From assembly GCF_023156245.1 (NCBI RefSeq), contig NZ_JAKZAH010000003.1:124001-188000 (forward strand): a stretch of 64,000 nt of DNA, read 5' to 3'. The translations under genes were made by a program, and so were the position numbers. How positions within the stretch are numbered: position 1 is the first letter of the stretch; each line of letters starts with the position of its first letter. The stretch is from Marinobacter bryozoorum. GTDB taxonomy: Bacteria > Pseudomonadota > Gammaproteobacteria > Pseudomonadales > Oleiphilaceae. Of this stretch, positions 24,592 to 33,480 are shown in pieces. The notes beneath the pieces are model-generated. The model searched no databases. It worked only from the letters and a program-made list of their open reading frames with translations, and was not told the DNA's origin.

Positions 24592-25388
24592 ATCTCACCC
24601 GTTTCCGGTTGCACTGGCCTGGCTACGGCCAGGAGTCCGTATCCCAACCGGGCTGGCACAAGCCTGCTCAAGAATTGGTCGAGGCAACCCAGCGTCGGGT
24701 AGCGGCTGACCAACGACTCTGGCAGTACACTCTCAGCGACCACAAAATCTACCAGGAACCCGGCCGCCTCCAACTCTTGTTGCAAAGATGAGGGATCGTA
24801 CAGCCGGTAGGTCAGCTCCAGCGGACCGGTTTCGGTGTCACGTACATAGGTGATCTGGTCTTTCCCCGCGAACTGCCTTTGTTCCTCCCGGAATCGGCGC
24901 AGGCGGTTTGGTACGGATATGATTAACCGGCCCCGATCAGGACAAAGGGAAGTGCGAAGTTTCGTCAACAGCTCCCGGCGGTTTTCAGGGCTATCCACAT
25001 GGGCGAGCACCCCGAACAGACACAGCGCCAGATCTACCGGCCCATGGCGGTTAACCGCTTCTGCCAACCGTTCCATCTCCGGCCCGATTAGCCTGTAACG
25101 GTGCGCTACCGGCTTGCTGATGCGGTCGTTAGCACTGTTCAGCGCTGCGGTACAGATATCAAAACCGATCGCCAGACGCACCTGCTGCCCCAGTGGCAGC
25201 AGGTAACGCCCGCTGCCGCAGCCATAGTCCAACACCACGGAGTCGGACGACACAAACTCCCCAAGAAACGACATGACCCGTGGATTGGGCGACGGATAGC
25301 GGCGATCATAGGTACCGCTGTCAAAGTACTGCTCGTATTGCCTGACGTTGTTGTTTGGCGACATCGACTGCTCGCTGTTGTCGGCCAT
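24588..25388 (-). CDS. Class I SAM-dependent methyltransferase
   Basis: The 266-residue soluble protein has the Rossmann SAM-binding motif VVLDYGCGSGRYLLPL near residues 55-70, an acidic second strand AIGFDICTAALNSAN, and LALCLFGVLAHVDSPENR as motif IV/post-IV region. The substrate cannot be told; small-molecule or lipid-type enzymes share this form. It is 12 nt after the glutamate-receptor-like gene and overlaps the SBP-permease gene by 4 nt, so it is co-translated with membrane sensor/transport genes, an unexpected setting. Confidence 0.85.
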   Translation of the reverse strand: MADNSEQSMSPNNNVRQYEQYFDSGTYDRRYPSPNPRVMSFLGEFVSSDSVVLDYGCGSGRYLLPLGQQVRLAIGFDICTAALNSANDRISKPVAHRYRLIGPEMERLAEAVNRHGPVDLALCLFGVLAHVDSPENRRELLTKLRTSLCPDRGRLIISVPNRLRRFREEQRQFAGKDQITYVRDTETGPLELTYRLYDPSSLQQELEAAGFLVDFVVAESVLPESLVSRYPTLGCLDQFLSRLVPARLGYGLLAVARPVQPETGEI

Positions 25389-25400
25389 GGATTTCGAGTC

Positions 25401-26816
25401 TCAGTTGGAACCGATACTGCCCGTACCGAGATACTCCTGGACAAAATAGCGCCATTGCGGATTGCGAATGCGCTCGATCAATTCCCTGTTGATGGCGTAG
25501 AGCAACTCAGGACGCTGTGGGTTAATACCCCAGCCATAGGGCTCAGACTTGAACGCCGCCGACTGCACATGAATGCGTTGATCAAAGACCGGCAAACGGG
25601 CCAGATAACTTAACTGGGCCCAGTCACCGACCACAGCATCCACCTCTCCGCGATCCAGCATCCGCATGGCGTCGAACCAGGAATTGGCCTGCAGGCACCG
25701 GGCTTCGCTGTTTGCCGCCCCCGGACGGTGGCAGCCCGGGGACCACTTCTCATCACCACGCTGCACTTCCGGTTCCTGAGCCGGGGTCACAGTGGCGTTG
25801 TCCGATGAGGAACCCCGCATGGCGCGACGGCCAAAAGTCGGGGTCGTCTCGCCACCGGACTGAGCTGCAAACAGCTCACCCGGGGACCCGCTCACCGGTT
25901 TTTGGTGCATCGACTCAACGAACGCCTGGGAGGTGGAGTTCGCCAGCGTTGCCACCTTCAACTCCGGGATGTCAGTGATCGAAACATCCCGCGTGACGCC
26001 GATTGAACCGATCAATGCCGCTGTCAGTACGCCGAAGATGGTGGCCGAGAGGATGGTTCCGATAACTGCCATGATCGCATCCAGGGTCTTGGCAGTGGTT
26101 GAGCGAAACTCACTGCTCATCCCGTAGAGACCGGTGGTTCTCACCACCGTCTCCACCACCGGTCGGGCCCATCGCAGCAGCAGTGGCTCTTTGCCGATAA
26201 CCTCGAAATCCACATGGTGCTTGATGGTCCACGACACCAGGCCAATAAACACCAGGTTGACCAGCAGGAACAGGAAGATTGCTCCCGGTACTCCGGGCTG
26301 CATCACGGTATCAACCAGGATGTTGGTGGCATAACCGAAATTGATGACATTGCCGCTGTTCTGGGCAACCGTGATGCCTGAACCCAGGTATTGATGAGTA
26401 AAGGGAAAGTGTTCCTGTCGCTCTGCAGTAATGGTCAGGGGCGAGATAACCACATCCAGCTGACCGGACCGCAACGCAACCAGCTGATCGCTGAGGGAAC
26501 ACCGGATCCATTCAGTCTGACCCAGCTCGCCCTGTTGCTGCAGGTCTGACTCAATGCTTTTCCAGAGCTCAACCGCGAATCCCCGCTGGCCGCGAATATC
26601 GTCGTGGGCGATAAAGGGCGGGGCCTCGCGTATGCCAACAGCTACGTCGGTCTCTGGCGAGGGTTGCGGGCATGCGGCCAGGGCAGACAATGAAAGGCCA
26701 CAGCCCAGCAGAAGGGCGACCACACACTGCACCCAGCCAAGACGCAACAATCCGCTGTTACCGCCTCGGAAACATCCTCTGTATCGGCGTTTGGCCGAAC
26801 GACTCCAGTACAACAT
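25401..26816 (-). CDS. Prokaryotic ionotropic glutamate receptor-like protein (S1-M1-P-M2-S2)
   Basis: The 471-residue protein has a signal sequence ending about residue 48 (SALAAC also fits a lipobox). Half a family-3 binding domain (S1, about 54-172) follows, then a hydrophobic helix (176-198), a short re-entrant-like stretch (about 219-240), a second helix (245-272), and the other half (S2, about 281-466). This is the GluR0 channel plan. S1 has PLTITAER (Thr128, Arg133), S2 has NSTSQ (Ser294, Thr295) and VDAVVGD (Asp398), matching the alpha-amino-acid contacts of iGluRs. The pore reads RTTGLYG, not the TVGYG potassium filter. S2 carries a low-complexity insert at about 305-370. First gene of a four-gene operon. 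Confidence 0.82.
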   Translation of the reverse strand: MLYWSRSAKRRYRGCFRGGNSGLLRLGWVQCVVALLLGCGLSLSALAACPQPSPETDVAVGIREAPPFIAHDDIRGQRGFAVELWKSIESDLQQQGELGQTEWIRCSLSDQLVALRSGQLDVVISPLTITAERQEHFPFTHQYLGSGITVAQNSGNVINFGYATNILVDTVMQPGVPGAIFLFLLVNLVFIGLVSWTIKHHVDFEVIGKEPLLLRWARPVVETVVRTTGLYGMSSEFRSTTAKTLDAIMAVIGTILSATIFGVLTAALIGSIGVTRDVSITDIPELKVATLANSTSQAFVESMHQKPVSGSPGELFAAQSGGETTPTFGRRAMRGSSSDNATVTPAQEPEVQRGDEKWSPGCHRPGAANSEARCLQANSWFDAMRMLDRGEVDAVVGDWAQLSYLARLPVFDQRIHVQSAAFKSEPYGWGINPQRPELLYAINRELIERIRNPQWRYFVQEYLGTGSIGSN

Positions 26817-27027
26817 GGGTGTGCCCCGGGGGTATTCCTTAAGAATAGTTCACGAAACGATGATGGTTCCGTATGCTTCCCCCAATTGCAAGCATTGACC
26901 GGCAACGAATGCATTCGCCTCAAGTCGAGCCTTTGCGCTGGTCCCGGGCGTCCCATGTTGAAAGCTCTGTAAACCCTGCCACTGCGCGCAAGGCGCTTGT
27001 CATATCCCGAAAGATCTGACTCCGGAT

Positions 27028-27777
27028 TCACAACCGCCTGATAACGTCGAACCCCTTCTCACAAGGCCCCAGATACCACCCGCCAAACAGGTTGTAGTGA
27101 TTGAGGAAGTGGTAGAGGTTGTAGACCTCCCGTTTCCGGGGGTATTCCCCACTCAGGGGCCGACTTTGGCCGTATGCCTCGTAGAAGGTCTGCCCGAAGC
27201 CCCCGAACATCTCCGTCATGGCCAGGTCCGCCTCGCTGTCACCGTAATAGACGGCCGGGTCAATCAGCCACGCGGCTTCGTCGTCGAACATGGCGTTGCC
27301 GGACCATAGATCACCGTGCAACAGGCTGGGTTCAGGGCAGTGTTCGTTGAGCCAGTCCGCCAGCCTCTTGCCGGCGCTTTCCAGTATCTCTGAAAACCGG
27401 TCACGAATGCCCGGGTCGCCGATCAGACTCACCTGGAAGGCCAGCCGGTACTCAACGAAGAACTCGCCCCAGTTGTCAGTTTCACGGTTTTTCTGGGGAT
27501 TCAGGCCAATATAGTTATCCCGTGCATAGCCGTAACAGGCCTGGTGGAGGCTGTGAATGGCAGCCAGCCCCCTGCCCAGGGTCGCCAGTAATTCGTCCGT
27601 CTGCCGTTGTGGCGAGATGGCCGTCATCTCCATTCGCTCTTCGCTGACCGAGTAAACCCGGGGAACCCGGACACCGGTAACTCCCGCGGTTTCCAGCGCA
27701 TCGCGGAGTAACTCGAGGCCTTCTGCCTCGCAAATCAGCGCATCGGCGTAACCGGTTTCATTTTTCTTGGTGTACAC
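27028..27777 (-). CDS. Fructosamine kinase family protein
   Basis: The family phosphorylates ketosamines on glycated proteins or free amines so that they decompose. The aminoglycoside-phosphotransferase-like core is clear: LLHGDLWSGNAMFD (catalytic loop), IDPAVYYGDSEADLAM (metal-binding), and the C-terminal LYHFLNHYNLFGG. GTG 27777, with GGGGG a few bases upstream, gives 249 residues; TTG 27846 would add 23 residues. Even the longer form is shorter at the N-terminus than E. coli YniA, lacking much of the first glycine-rich strand. It is alone on its strand, divergent from the AEC transporter. Confidence 0.85.
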   Translation of the reverse strand: MYTKKNETGYADALICEAEGLELLRDALETAGVTGVRVPRVYSVSEERMEMTAISPQRQTDELLATLGRGLAAIHSLHQACYGYARDNYIGLNPQKNRETDNWGEFFVEYRLAFQVSLIGDPGIRDRFSEILESAGKRLADWLNEHCPEPSLLHGDLWSGNAMFDDEAAWLIDPAVYYGDSEADLAMTEMFGGFGQTFYEAYGQSRPLSGEYPRKREVYNLYHFLNHYNLFGGWYLGPCEKGFDVIRRL

Positions 27778-27936
27778 AGCACCCCCTGCACTCTCTGGAA
27801 CCCCATCATCCGTCGCGCCACATGCTACGGGCAACCCCGGACGCAAAGCGTGATAGCATTCAATGATCCCTGTTTAACTACCCTGACCCCATTTAACGCC
27901 CTCACGGGGGTGCCGAGAAGTTAAGGAATATTCAGC

Positions 27937-28887
27937 TTGTATACGGTTGTCGAGATTTTCCTGCAAACCCTGGCCACCACCCTGCCGGTCTTCGCCATGG
28001 TGTTTATCGGACTAGGCTTGCGGAAGTTGGGGTGGATAGACACGTCGTTTGTGAACACGGCCTCCGCCCTGGTGTTCAAGGCGACGCTGCCCACCCTGAT
28101 TTTCCTGAGCATCCTGCGGGCGGACCTGGACACGGCCTTTAACCCGAAACTGCTGGGTTTCTTTGCGCTGGCCACGCTCGGAAGCTTTGCACTGGTGTGG
28201 GCCTGGTCATTATGGCGGGTGCCGCGGCCTGATCGCGGCGTCTATGTGCAGGGCTCATTTCGAGGTAACTGCGGCATCGTCGGCCTGGCACTGGCCGCCA
28301 GCCTGTATGGTGACTATGGACTGTCTGCCGGAGGCATTCTGTTGGGGCTGGTGATCATCTGCTACAACATTCTCTCGGTCGTGGTGCTGCTGACGTATCA
28401 ATCCGAACAGAAGCTGCACTGGGGAAGGATTCTCACGGATATTGCCCGCAATCCACTGATTCTCTCCGTGCTTGTTTCCATCCCGTTTGCCTGGTGGGAA
28501 GTGTCCTTCCCGGAATGGATCATGACCAGCGGCGACTATTTCGCTTCCCTGACCCTGCCACTGGCTCTGCTGTGTATTGGCGCAACCGTGTCCCTGAGTG
28601 CGATTCGTAAAGAGAGCGGCCCGGCGCTGGGCGCCAGCGCTTTCAAGATGATCACCCTGCCAGCACTGTGTACCCTGGCCGCCTGGGCCATCGGGTTTGA
28701 GGGGCGTGAGCTCGGGCTCATGTTCCTGTACTTCGCAAGCCCCACCGCTGCTGCCAGCTTTGTCATGGTCAAGGCCCTCGGCGGCAATGCCCGCATGGCG
28801 GCGAACATTGTCGCCATTACCACGCTGCTGGCCAGTGTAACGGTAACGCTGGGTGTGTTTGTGCTGCAAAGTGCCGGGCTGATCTGA
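27937..28887 (+). CDS. AEC (auxin efflux carrier) family transporter
   Basis: The 316-residue membrane protein has about ten hydrophobic segments in two repeats of five, as in the AEC/BART superfamily. Typical blocks are FIGLGLRKLGW near the N-terminus, QGSFRGNCGIVGLALA in the middle and FASPTAAASFVMVKALGGN in the last third. Members export or import carboxylates, malonate or similar anions; the substrate is not readable. The TTG start at 27937 is supported by AAGGA 9 nt upstream and a full first helix. It converges with the fructokinase gene. Confidence 0.87.
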   Translation: MYTVVEIFLQTLATTLPVFAMVFIGLGLRKLGWIDTSFVNTASALVFKATLPTLIFLSILRADLDTAFNPKLLGFFALATLGSFALVWAWSLWRVPRPDRGVYVQGSFRGNCGIVGLALAASLYGDYGLSAGGILLGLVIICYNILSVVVLLTYQSEQKLHWGRILTDIARNPLILSVLVSIPFAWWEVSFPEWIMTSGDYFASLTLPLALLCIGATVSLSAIRKESGPALGASAFKMITLPALCTLAAWAIGFEGRELGLMFLYFASPTAAASFVMVKALGGNARMAANIVAITTLLASVTVTLGVFVLQSAGLI

Positions 28888-28906
28888 TGCCTGGCATCCC
28901 GCCTGG

Positions 28907-29824
28907 TCAGGCCTGGCTCCGGGCAAGCCAGGCGGCACCCCGCACTCCGCTGGAGTCCCCATGGGCCGCCCGCACAACCGGGGTCTGGCATTCTCCTCCG
29001 AATACCAGCTCCCCGAGGCGCCCGGGCAGTTGCTGGTAGATTGCTGCCACGTTGGACAGGCCTCCGCCCAGTACAATGACGTCCGGGTCAAGCAGGTTGA
29101 TGACCGATGCCAGCCCCCGGGCCAGGTGGTCAAGGTAGAGTTCCAGGGTCTGCGCGGACTTGCTATCGCCCCTCGCTGCCTCCGCCACAACCTGCTCGCT
29201 GGTCCTGGCTTCCTGCCACATTAATTGATGGGTCAAGGCCATACCGGTGCCGGACAGGAAGGTTTCGTTACAGCCCAGGCGTCCGCAAAAACAGGGCCGG
29301 CGATCCAGCTCCACCTGACTGGTCCATGGCAAGGGGTTGTGGCCCCACTCCCCCGCCACACCATTCGGCCCGGTAAGGAGCTGACCATTAACGCTGATAC
29401 CGGCACCGCAACCTGTTCCAAGAATGGCCGCGAACACCACCCCATAGCCTTCCCCCGCGCCATCGGTGGCTTCAGACAGCGCCAGGCAGTTGGCGTCGTT
29501 GGCCAGGGTTACCGGACGACTTAGCAGACGGGTAAGGTCTGCTGCCATTGGCTGACCATTCAGCCAGGTGGAGTTACCGTTTTTCACCCGCCCCGTCAGC
29601 CCGGAGACAAAGCCAGGAATACCCACACCCACAGGCGGGCAGGACGAACCGGAGTGGGCCTCAGCCTCCTGTACCAGCCGCACAATGGTCGCCAGGGTGC
29701 CCTGGTAATCCCCTTTCGGTGTCGGCTGGCGCATCCGGAAATGTTCCCGGCTGGCCGAGTCCAGCAGGATAACTTCGGTCTTGGTGCCGCCCAGGTCTAC
29801 GCCAATCAGCCAGTCAGAGGTCAT
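28907..29824 (-). CDS. mak: ROK-family fructokinase
   Basis: The 305-residue sugar kinase closely follows the E. coli Mak pattern: IGVDLGGTKTEVILLD, KNGNSTWLNGQP, LANDANCLALSEA, LGTGCGAG, GEWGHNPLPW, DPDVIVLGGGLSN and HGDSSGVRGAAWL. The zinc motif CxCGxxGCxE is present as CFCGRLGCNE. The expected reaction is ATP-dependent phosphorylation of fructose to fructose-6-phosphate in the cytoplasm. It is followed toward lower coordinates by the convergent AEC gene and preceded by the lipocalin gene on the same strand. Confidence 0.9.
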   Translation of the reverse strand: MTSDWLIGVDLGGTKTEVILLDSASREHFRMRQPTPKGDYQGTLATIVRLVQEAEAHSGSSCPPVGVGIPGFVSGLTGRVKNGNSTWLNGQPMAADLTRLLSRPVTLANDANCLALSEATDGAGEGYGVVFAAILGTGCGAGISVNGQLLTGPNGVAGEWGHNPLPWTSQVELDRRPCFCGRLGCNETFLSGTGMALTHQLMWQEARTSEQVVAEAARGDSKSAQTLELYLDHLARGLASVINLLDPDVIVLGGGLSNVAAIYQQLPGRLGELVFGGECQTPVVRAAHGDSSGVRGAAWLARSQA

Positions 29825-29851
29825 GGAGCCTGAGCGCCATCGTCACTGCAT

Positions 29852-30382
29852 TCACTCATTGCGGTCCTGGTCGACAATAATCAGCCCATCCAGGTCAAAG
29901 CCATTGGCGCGGGCAGCCTCCCGGAACTCATCCATGGCCTCGTCGCTGACGGTGGGGGTTCGGGACAGGAACCAGAGATAGTCCCGGTCGTAGCCAGTCA
30001 CGTAGGAGTACTGGTAGTTTTCACGATCCAGCCCGAACACCACGTAAGAGGCGTAGAAGGGCCCGAAGAAGGAAACTTTCAGGTGGGCAGTCTCCTCGTC
30101 TTCCACGAACTTGGCGGTACCCTCCGCTTCCTGCCACTCGCCCTCCTCCGTTGAATAGCCGCGGTTGATCACCTTGATACTGCCATCGTCGTTCAACGAA
30201 TACTCGGCAGTGACATTTTCCAGGCCTTCCTCGAAGGAGTGATCGTATCGGGCGATCTCGTACCAGGTGCCCAGGTAGCGGTCAGCGTCAAACCCCTGCA
30301 CCGGCTCAATATTATCGGGCACGCCGGTACAGCCAGCCAGCATCAGGCCCAGGGCTCCCGCAATCGCAGTTTTTATCGGCAT
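29852..30382 (-). CDS. blc: Outer-membrane lipocalin lipoprotein
   Basis: The 176-residue lipoprotein has a signal peptide with lipobox LAGC (Cys18). The lipocalin signature GTWYEIARYDHSFE and the closing WFLSRTP block are typical of bacterial Blc. These outer-membrane proteins bind fatty acids or lysophospholipids and are often stress-induced. The protein is acidic. It lies 27 nt upstream of the fructokinase gene on the same strand, so the two may share a transcript. Confidence 0.92.
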   Translation of the reverse strand: MPIKTAIAGALGLMLAGCTGVPDNIEPVQGFDADRYLGTWYEIARYDHSFEEGLENVTAEYSLNDDGSIKVINRGYSTEEGEWQEAEGTAKFVEDEETAHLKVSFFGPFYASYVVFGLDRENYQYSYVTGYDRDYLWFLSRTPTVSDEAMDEFREAARANGFDLDGLIIVDQDRNE

Positions 30383-30433
30383 AGATGGTTTCCGTTGCTG
30401 GTGAATTGCTTTCGCATACGATGGCTTGCCGCT

Positions 30434-31492
30434 TCAGGTTTCCTGCTCTCGTATCTTACCCTCACGCACGGTTTCACGGGCCTCTTCCTGTTCTTCCGCG
30501 TCGGCCTCTGGTGTTTCATGCTCATCAGCCCGGGACGGGCGGTAGCACAGGGTCACCAATATCGGGAAGTGGTCCGAACCAAAGTACCCCAGCCGCCGGA
30601 TGTTACTGACGGTAAAGTGCTCACTGGTAAACACATGGTCCAGCGGCCAGCGCAGATACCAGCGACCGGCATGGAAGGTACTGAACATGCCCCGTCCCCG
30701 CCGCGGGTCCAGCATTCCGCTGACCTTGCAGAACAGTCGGGTGGTGCGTGACCAGGCCACATCATTGAGGTCGCCTGCCACCACCGAAGGCAAGCCGGAT
30801 TCGTGGATTTCCTGGCCCACCAGCAGCAGCTCGGCATCGCGCCAGAGGGACTCTTCACTTTCGCTGGGTGCCGGGGGGCGTGGGTGCAGGGCATGAAAGC
30901 GTACCCGGTGATTATCCGGCAGCTTCAGCCAGCCATGTATGGAAGGAATGTCATCCTGGATCAGGTACTTGACCTCCGCTTCTTCCAGGGGCAGCCGTGA
31001 ATACAGGTGCATGCCATACAGGTTGTCCAGCGGGATGCGGATAATGCAGGGCCAGTCGCCAAAGGCCTCGTCCAGCTGATCGCCCCACCACTGGTCAGAC
31101 TCCAGGGTCAGCAGCAGGTCTGGCTGATGCTCCCGGACCTGTCGGATCAGGCCTTCACTGTCCCGGTTCGGTGTCAGCACATTGGCCACCATCAGCGTGA
31201 AGCACCGCTCCTCCTGGTCTGTCTCGGCAGGTTGTACCTGCAATGGCCATATGCGTGTCCATGGCAGAATGCGATATACCTGCAGCACGAGCACAACCAG
31301 GGACGCGAGCAAGACCCACAAAGACCAGCCACCCGCCAGCGGTGACAACCCGGCCAGGATCAATGCGAGCGTGGCAATCTGTACACGGGGAAACTCACAG
31401 GCGCGGACCCACCAGTCATGGACCGGCACCTTGCCAAGTACCGTAACCACCAGGAGTACCAGCGCTAGGCCAAAGAGTATGAGTCCTGTCAT
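30434..31492 (-). CDS. Membrane-anchored endonuclease/exonuclease/phosphatase (EEP) family protein
   Basis: The 352-residue protein has three N-terminal hydrophobic segments (about 2-20, 38-55 and 58-75) and a C-terminal EEP domain (about 95-320). Catalytic blocks are LMVANVL (Asn), TLESD (metal-binding Glu), GDLND and GSDHFPI (Asp-His). Such proteins hydrolyse phosphodiesters of nucleic acids or lipids; with this topology a periplasmic or membrane-surface activity is likely. The C-terminal tail is very acidic. The 182-nt gap toward cheR shows nothing distinct. Confidence 0.85.
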   Translation of the reverse strand: MTGLILFGLALVLLVVTVLGKVPVHDWWVRACEFPRVQIATLALILAGLSPLAGGWSLWVLLASLVVLVLQVYRILPWTRIWPLQVQPAETDQEERCFTLMVANVLTPNRDSEGLIRQVREHQPDLLLTLESDQWWGDQLDEAFGDWPCIIRIPLDNLYGMHLYSRLPLEEAEVKYLIQDDIPSIHGWLKLPDNHRVRFHALHPRPPAPSESEESLWRDAELLLVGQEIHESGLPSVVAGDLNDVAWSRTTRLFCKVSGMLDPRRGRGMFSTFHAGRWYLRWPLDHVFTSEHFTVSNIRRLGYFGSDHFPILVTLCYRPSRADEHETPEADAEEQEEARETVREGKIREQET

Positions 31493-31674
31493 GAGATCTC
31501 CTGCTGGTTATGTGCGCATGTCACCGGCAAGCTCCGCGTACATCATCCAGGTTGCCCGTCCATGGTGTTATTCAACCCTGCAACAGAGTGTTTGGCAAAT
31601 ACCCCGGGCGGATCCAGGTCTTTAGCGGACTACCTCCTCAGAAACAATGACACATCGGCACGGGGCGCAGGGAT

Positions 31675-32505
31675 TCATTTCTTACGGTAGATAATACCCG
31701 GATGGCACTGGACCATCTCATACAGGTGAGACAGTCCGTTGAGGGATTCAGAAGCCCCCAGAATGAGGTAGCCGCCGGGGTTGAGGCAGGCGTGCATGCG
31801 GGTGAGGATGTCTTTCTTGTGATCAGCTGAAAAGTAGATAAGGACGTTGCGGCAGAAGATCAGGTCGAATTTGCCGAGCAGATAGCGATCGAGCAGGTTC
31901 AGTTCGCGAAACTCGACCATGCGCTGTATCTGTGGTTTGACCTTCCAGCCCCCGCCGGGCAGCGAGGTAAAAAAGTGTCTCTGGCGCTCAGGAGACAAGC
32001 CGCGGCCCAGCGCGAGCATTTCATATTCCCCCCGCTTGGCGGTATCCAGGACCGGTCGGGAGATATCAGTGGCAACGATTCTTACGTCACTTTTGAGCCG
32101 CCCGGGCTGGAATCGCTTGTACTCCTCGATGATCATGGCGATGGAATAGGGTTCCTGCCCCGTAGAGCACGCCGCCGACCAGATCCTCAGGGGCTGGGTA
32201 CTGTTGCGGGCCGCCAGTTCAGGCAGCAACTTCTCGGAAAGGATACGAAACGGATGGGTATCCCGGAACCACAGGGTCTCGTTCGTCGTCATTGCGTCAA
32301 TGACGGTTTCCTTTAGCTGGGCGGAACCCGGGCGCTGCAGACGGGTCAGCAGGTCACTCAGGGATTCCAGGCCATTATCTTCGAGTAAGCGGCGCAGGCG
32401 GCTCTTTACCAGGTACTGTTTGTTGTCACCCAGCAAAATGCCGGAGGCATCCTGCAGGAAATTCTTGAAGGCCTCGTATTCCTGTGGCGTCATGTCAGCT
32501 TTCAT
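31675..32505 (-). CDS. cheR: Chemotaxis protein methyltransferase
   Basis: The 276-residue CheR methylates glutamates on chemoreceptors using SAM. The N-terminal helical domain (YEAFKNFLQDASGI) precedes the Rossmann domain, with WSAACSTGQEPYSIAMI and FDLIFCRNVLIYFS as the SAM site and the conserved NVLIYF motif. It follows cheV with a 45-nt gap on the same strand, as in Pseudomonas. No flgB follows; the next gene is an unrelated EEP protein, so the rod/hook genes are elsewhere. Confidence 0.95.
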   Translation of the reverse strand: MKADMTPQEYEAFKNFLQDASGILLGDNKQYLVKSRLRRLLEDNGLESLSDLLTRLQRPGSAQLKETVIDAMTTNETLWFRDTHPFRILSEKLLPELAARNSTQPLRIWSAACSTGQEPYSIAMIIEEYKRFQPGRLKSDVRIVATDISRPVLDTAKRGEYEMLALGRGLSPERQRHFFTSLPGGGWKVKPQIQRMVEFRELNLLDRYLLGKFDLIFCRNVLIYFSADHKKDILTRMHACLNPGGYLILGASESLNGLSHLYEMVQCHPGIIYRKK

Positions 32506-32550
32506 GGATTCTCTGCAGTTGCCCGATAGGTGGAGCGGCGGCTTCCGGCC

Positions 32551-33480
32551 TTATTCACGGTCCAGTATTTCCATAACCCGCTCAGCCAGCTCGTCCGGAC
32601 TGAACTTGGCCATGAAATCATCGGCCCCGACTTTTTCCACCATGGCCCGGTTGAAAATACCGCTCAGGGACGTGTGCAGCATAATGTACATATCTTTCAG
32701 GGCCGGGTCATTCTTAAGACGCGACACCAGCGTGTATCCGTCCATTTCCGGCATCTCGACATCCGAGATCACCATGGAAACATGGTCCGTCACCTTGCTG
32801 CCGTCGGCTACCAACTCCTTGAGATACGCGAGCGCCTGTTTGCCGTCGTTCCTGGACTCCACCTCGAGCCCGATAGCGGTCAGGCAGCGAATCATCTGCC
32901 GGCGTGCAACGAACGAGTCATCCACGACAAGTACGGGCCTGGAGGCACTTCGATCCCGGGTATTCTTCGACAGTACTGCCTCCGTGACATCTTCGCTCAG
33001 GGGTGACACTTCTGACAGGATCTTCTCAACATCGATGACTTCGACCAGCGCGTCGTCCATTCGGGTAACCGCCGTCAGATAGACATCCTTACCGGCACCC
33101 TTGGGAGGCGGCATGATATCTTCCCAGTTCATGTTGACGATGCGATCCACCCCGGTAACCAGGAACCCCTGGGTGCGACGGTTATACTCGGTAATGATCA
33201 CGAAGCTGTTGGCAAGCTCCTCGGCAGGTATTCCCGGCCCCTGTATCGCCATGGACAGATCGATAATGGGAATGGTCTCTCCCCGTGTATGGGCCACACC
33301 ACGAACCACCGACCGGCTTTTGGGAATAGAGGTCAGTCGCGGGCACTGCAACACTTCCTTGACCTTGAAAACATTGATGCCGTACATCTGCCGGCCCCGC
33401 AACCGGAAAAGCAGCAATTCAAGGCGATTTTCACCCACCAGCTGAGTGCGTTGGTTAACGCTGTCAAGGACGCCTGCCAT
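32551..33480 (-). CDS. cheV: Chemotaxis coupling/response regulator protein
   Basis: The 309-residue CheV consists of a CheW-like domain (about 15-160; VRGVAHTRGETIPIIDL) and a receiver domain (about 180-305; VLVVDDS, VISDVEMPEMDG with the phosphorylated Asp). It couples receptors to CheA and tunes the signal by phosphorylation. ATG 33480 (MAGVLDSVNQRTQ) is chosen as it matches the family start; the frame continues 45 codons upstream without family similarity. The 292-nt gap to the divergent flgA holds their promoters; no clear consensus was recognised. Confidence 0.95.
   Translation of the reverse strand: MAGVLDSVNQRTQLVGENRLELLLFRLRGRQMYGINVFKVKEVLQCPRLTSIPKSRSVVRGVAHTRGETIPIIDLSMAIQGPGIPAEELANSFVIITEYNRRTQGFLVTGVDRIVNMNWEDIMPPPKGAGKDVYLTAVTRMDDALVEVIDVEKILSEVSPLSEDVTEAVLSKNTRDRSASRPVLVVDDSFVARRQMIRCLTAIGLEVESRNDGKQALAYLKELVADGSKVTDHVSMVISDVEMPEMDGYTLVSRLKNDPALKDMYIMLHTSLSGIFNRAMVEKVGADDFMAKFSPDELAERVMEILDRE

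Noticed and set aside
26642..27031. 129-codon minus-strand frame upstream of the receptor-like gene
   Set aside because: It overlaps the N-terminus of the receptor-like gene in another frame, has no family similarity and no good ribosome site.
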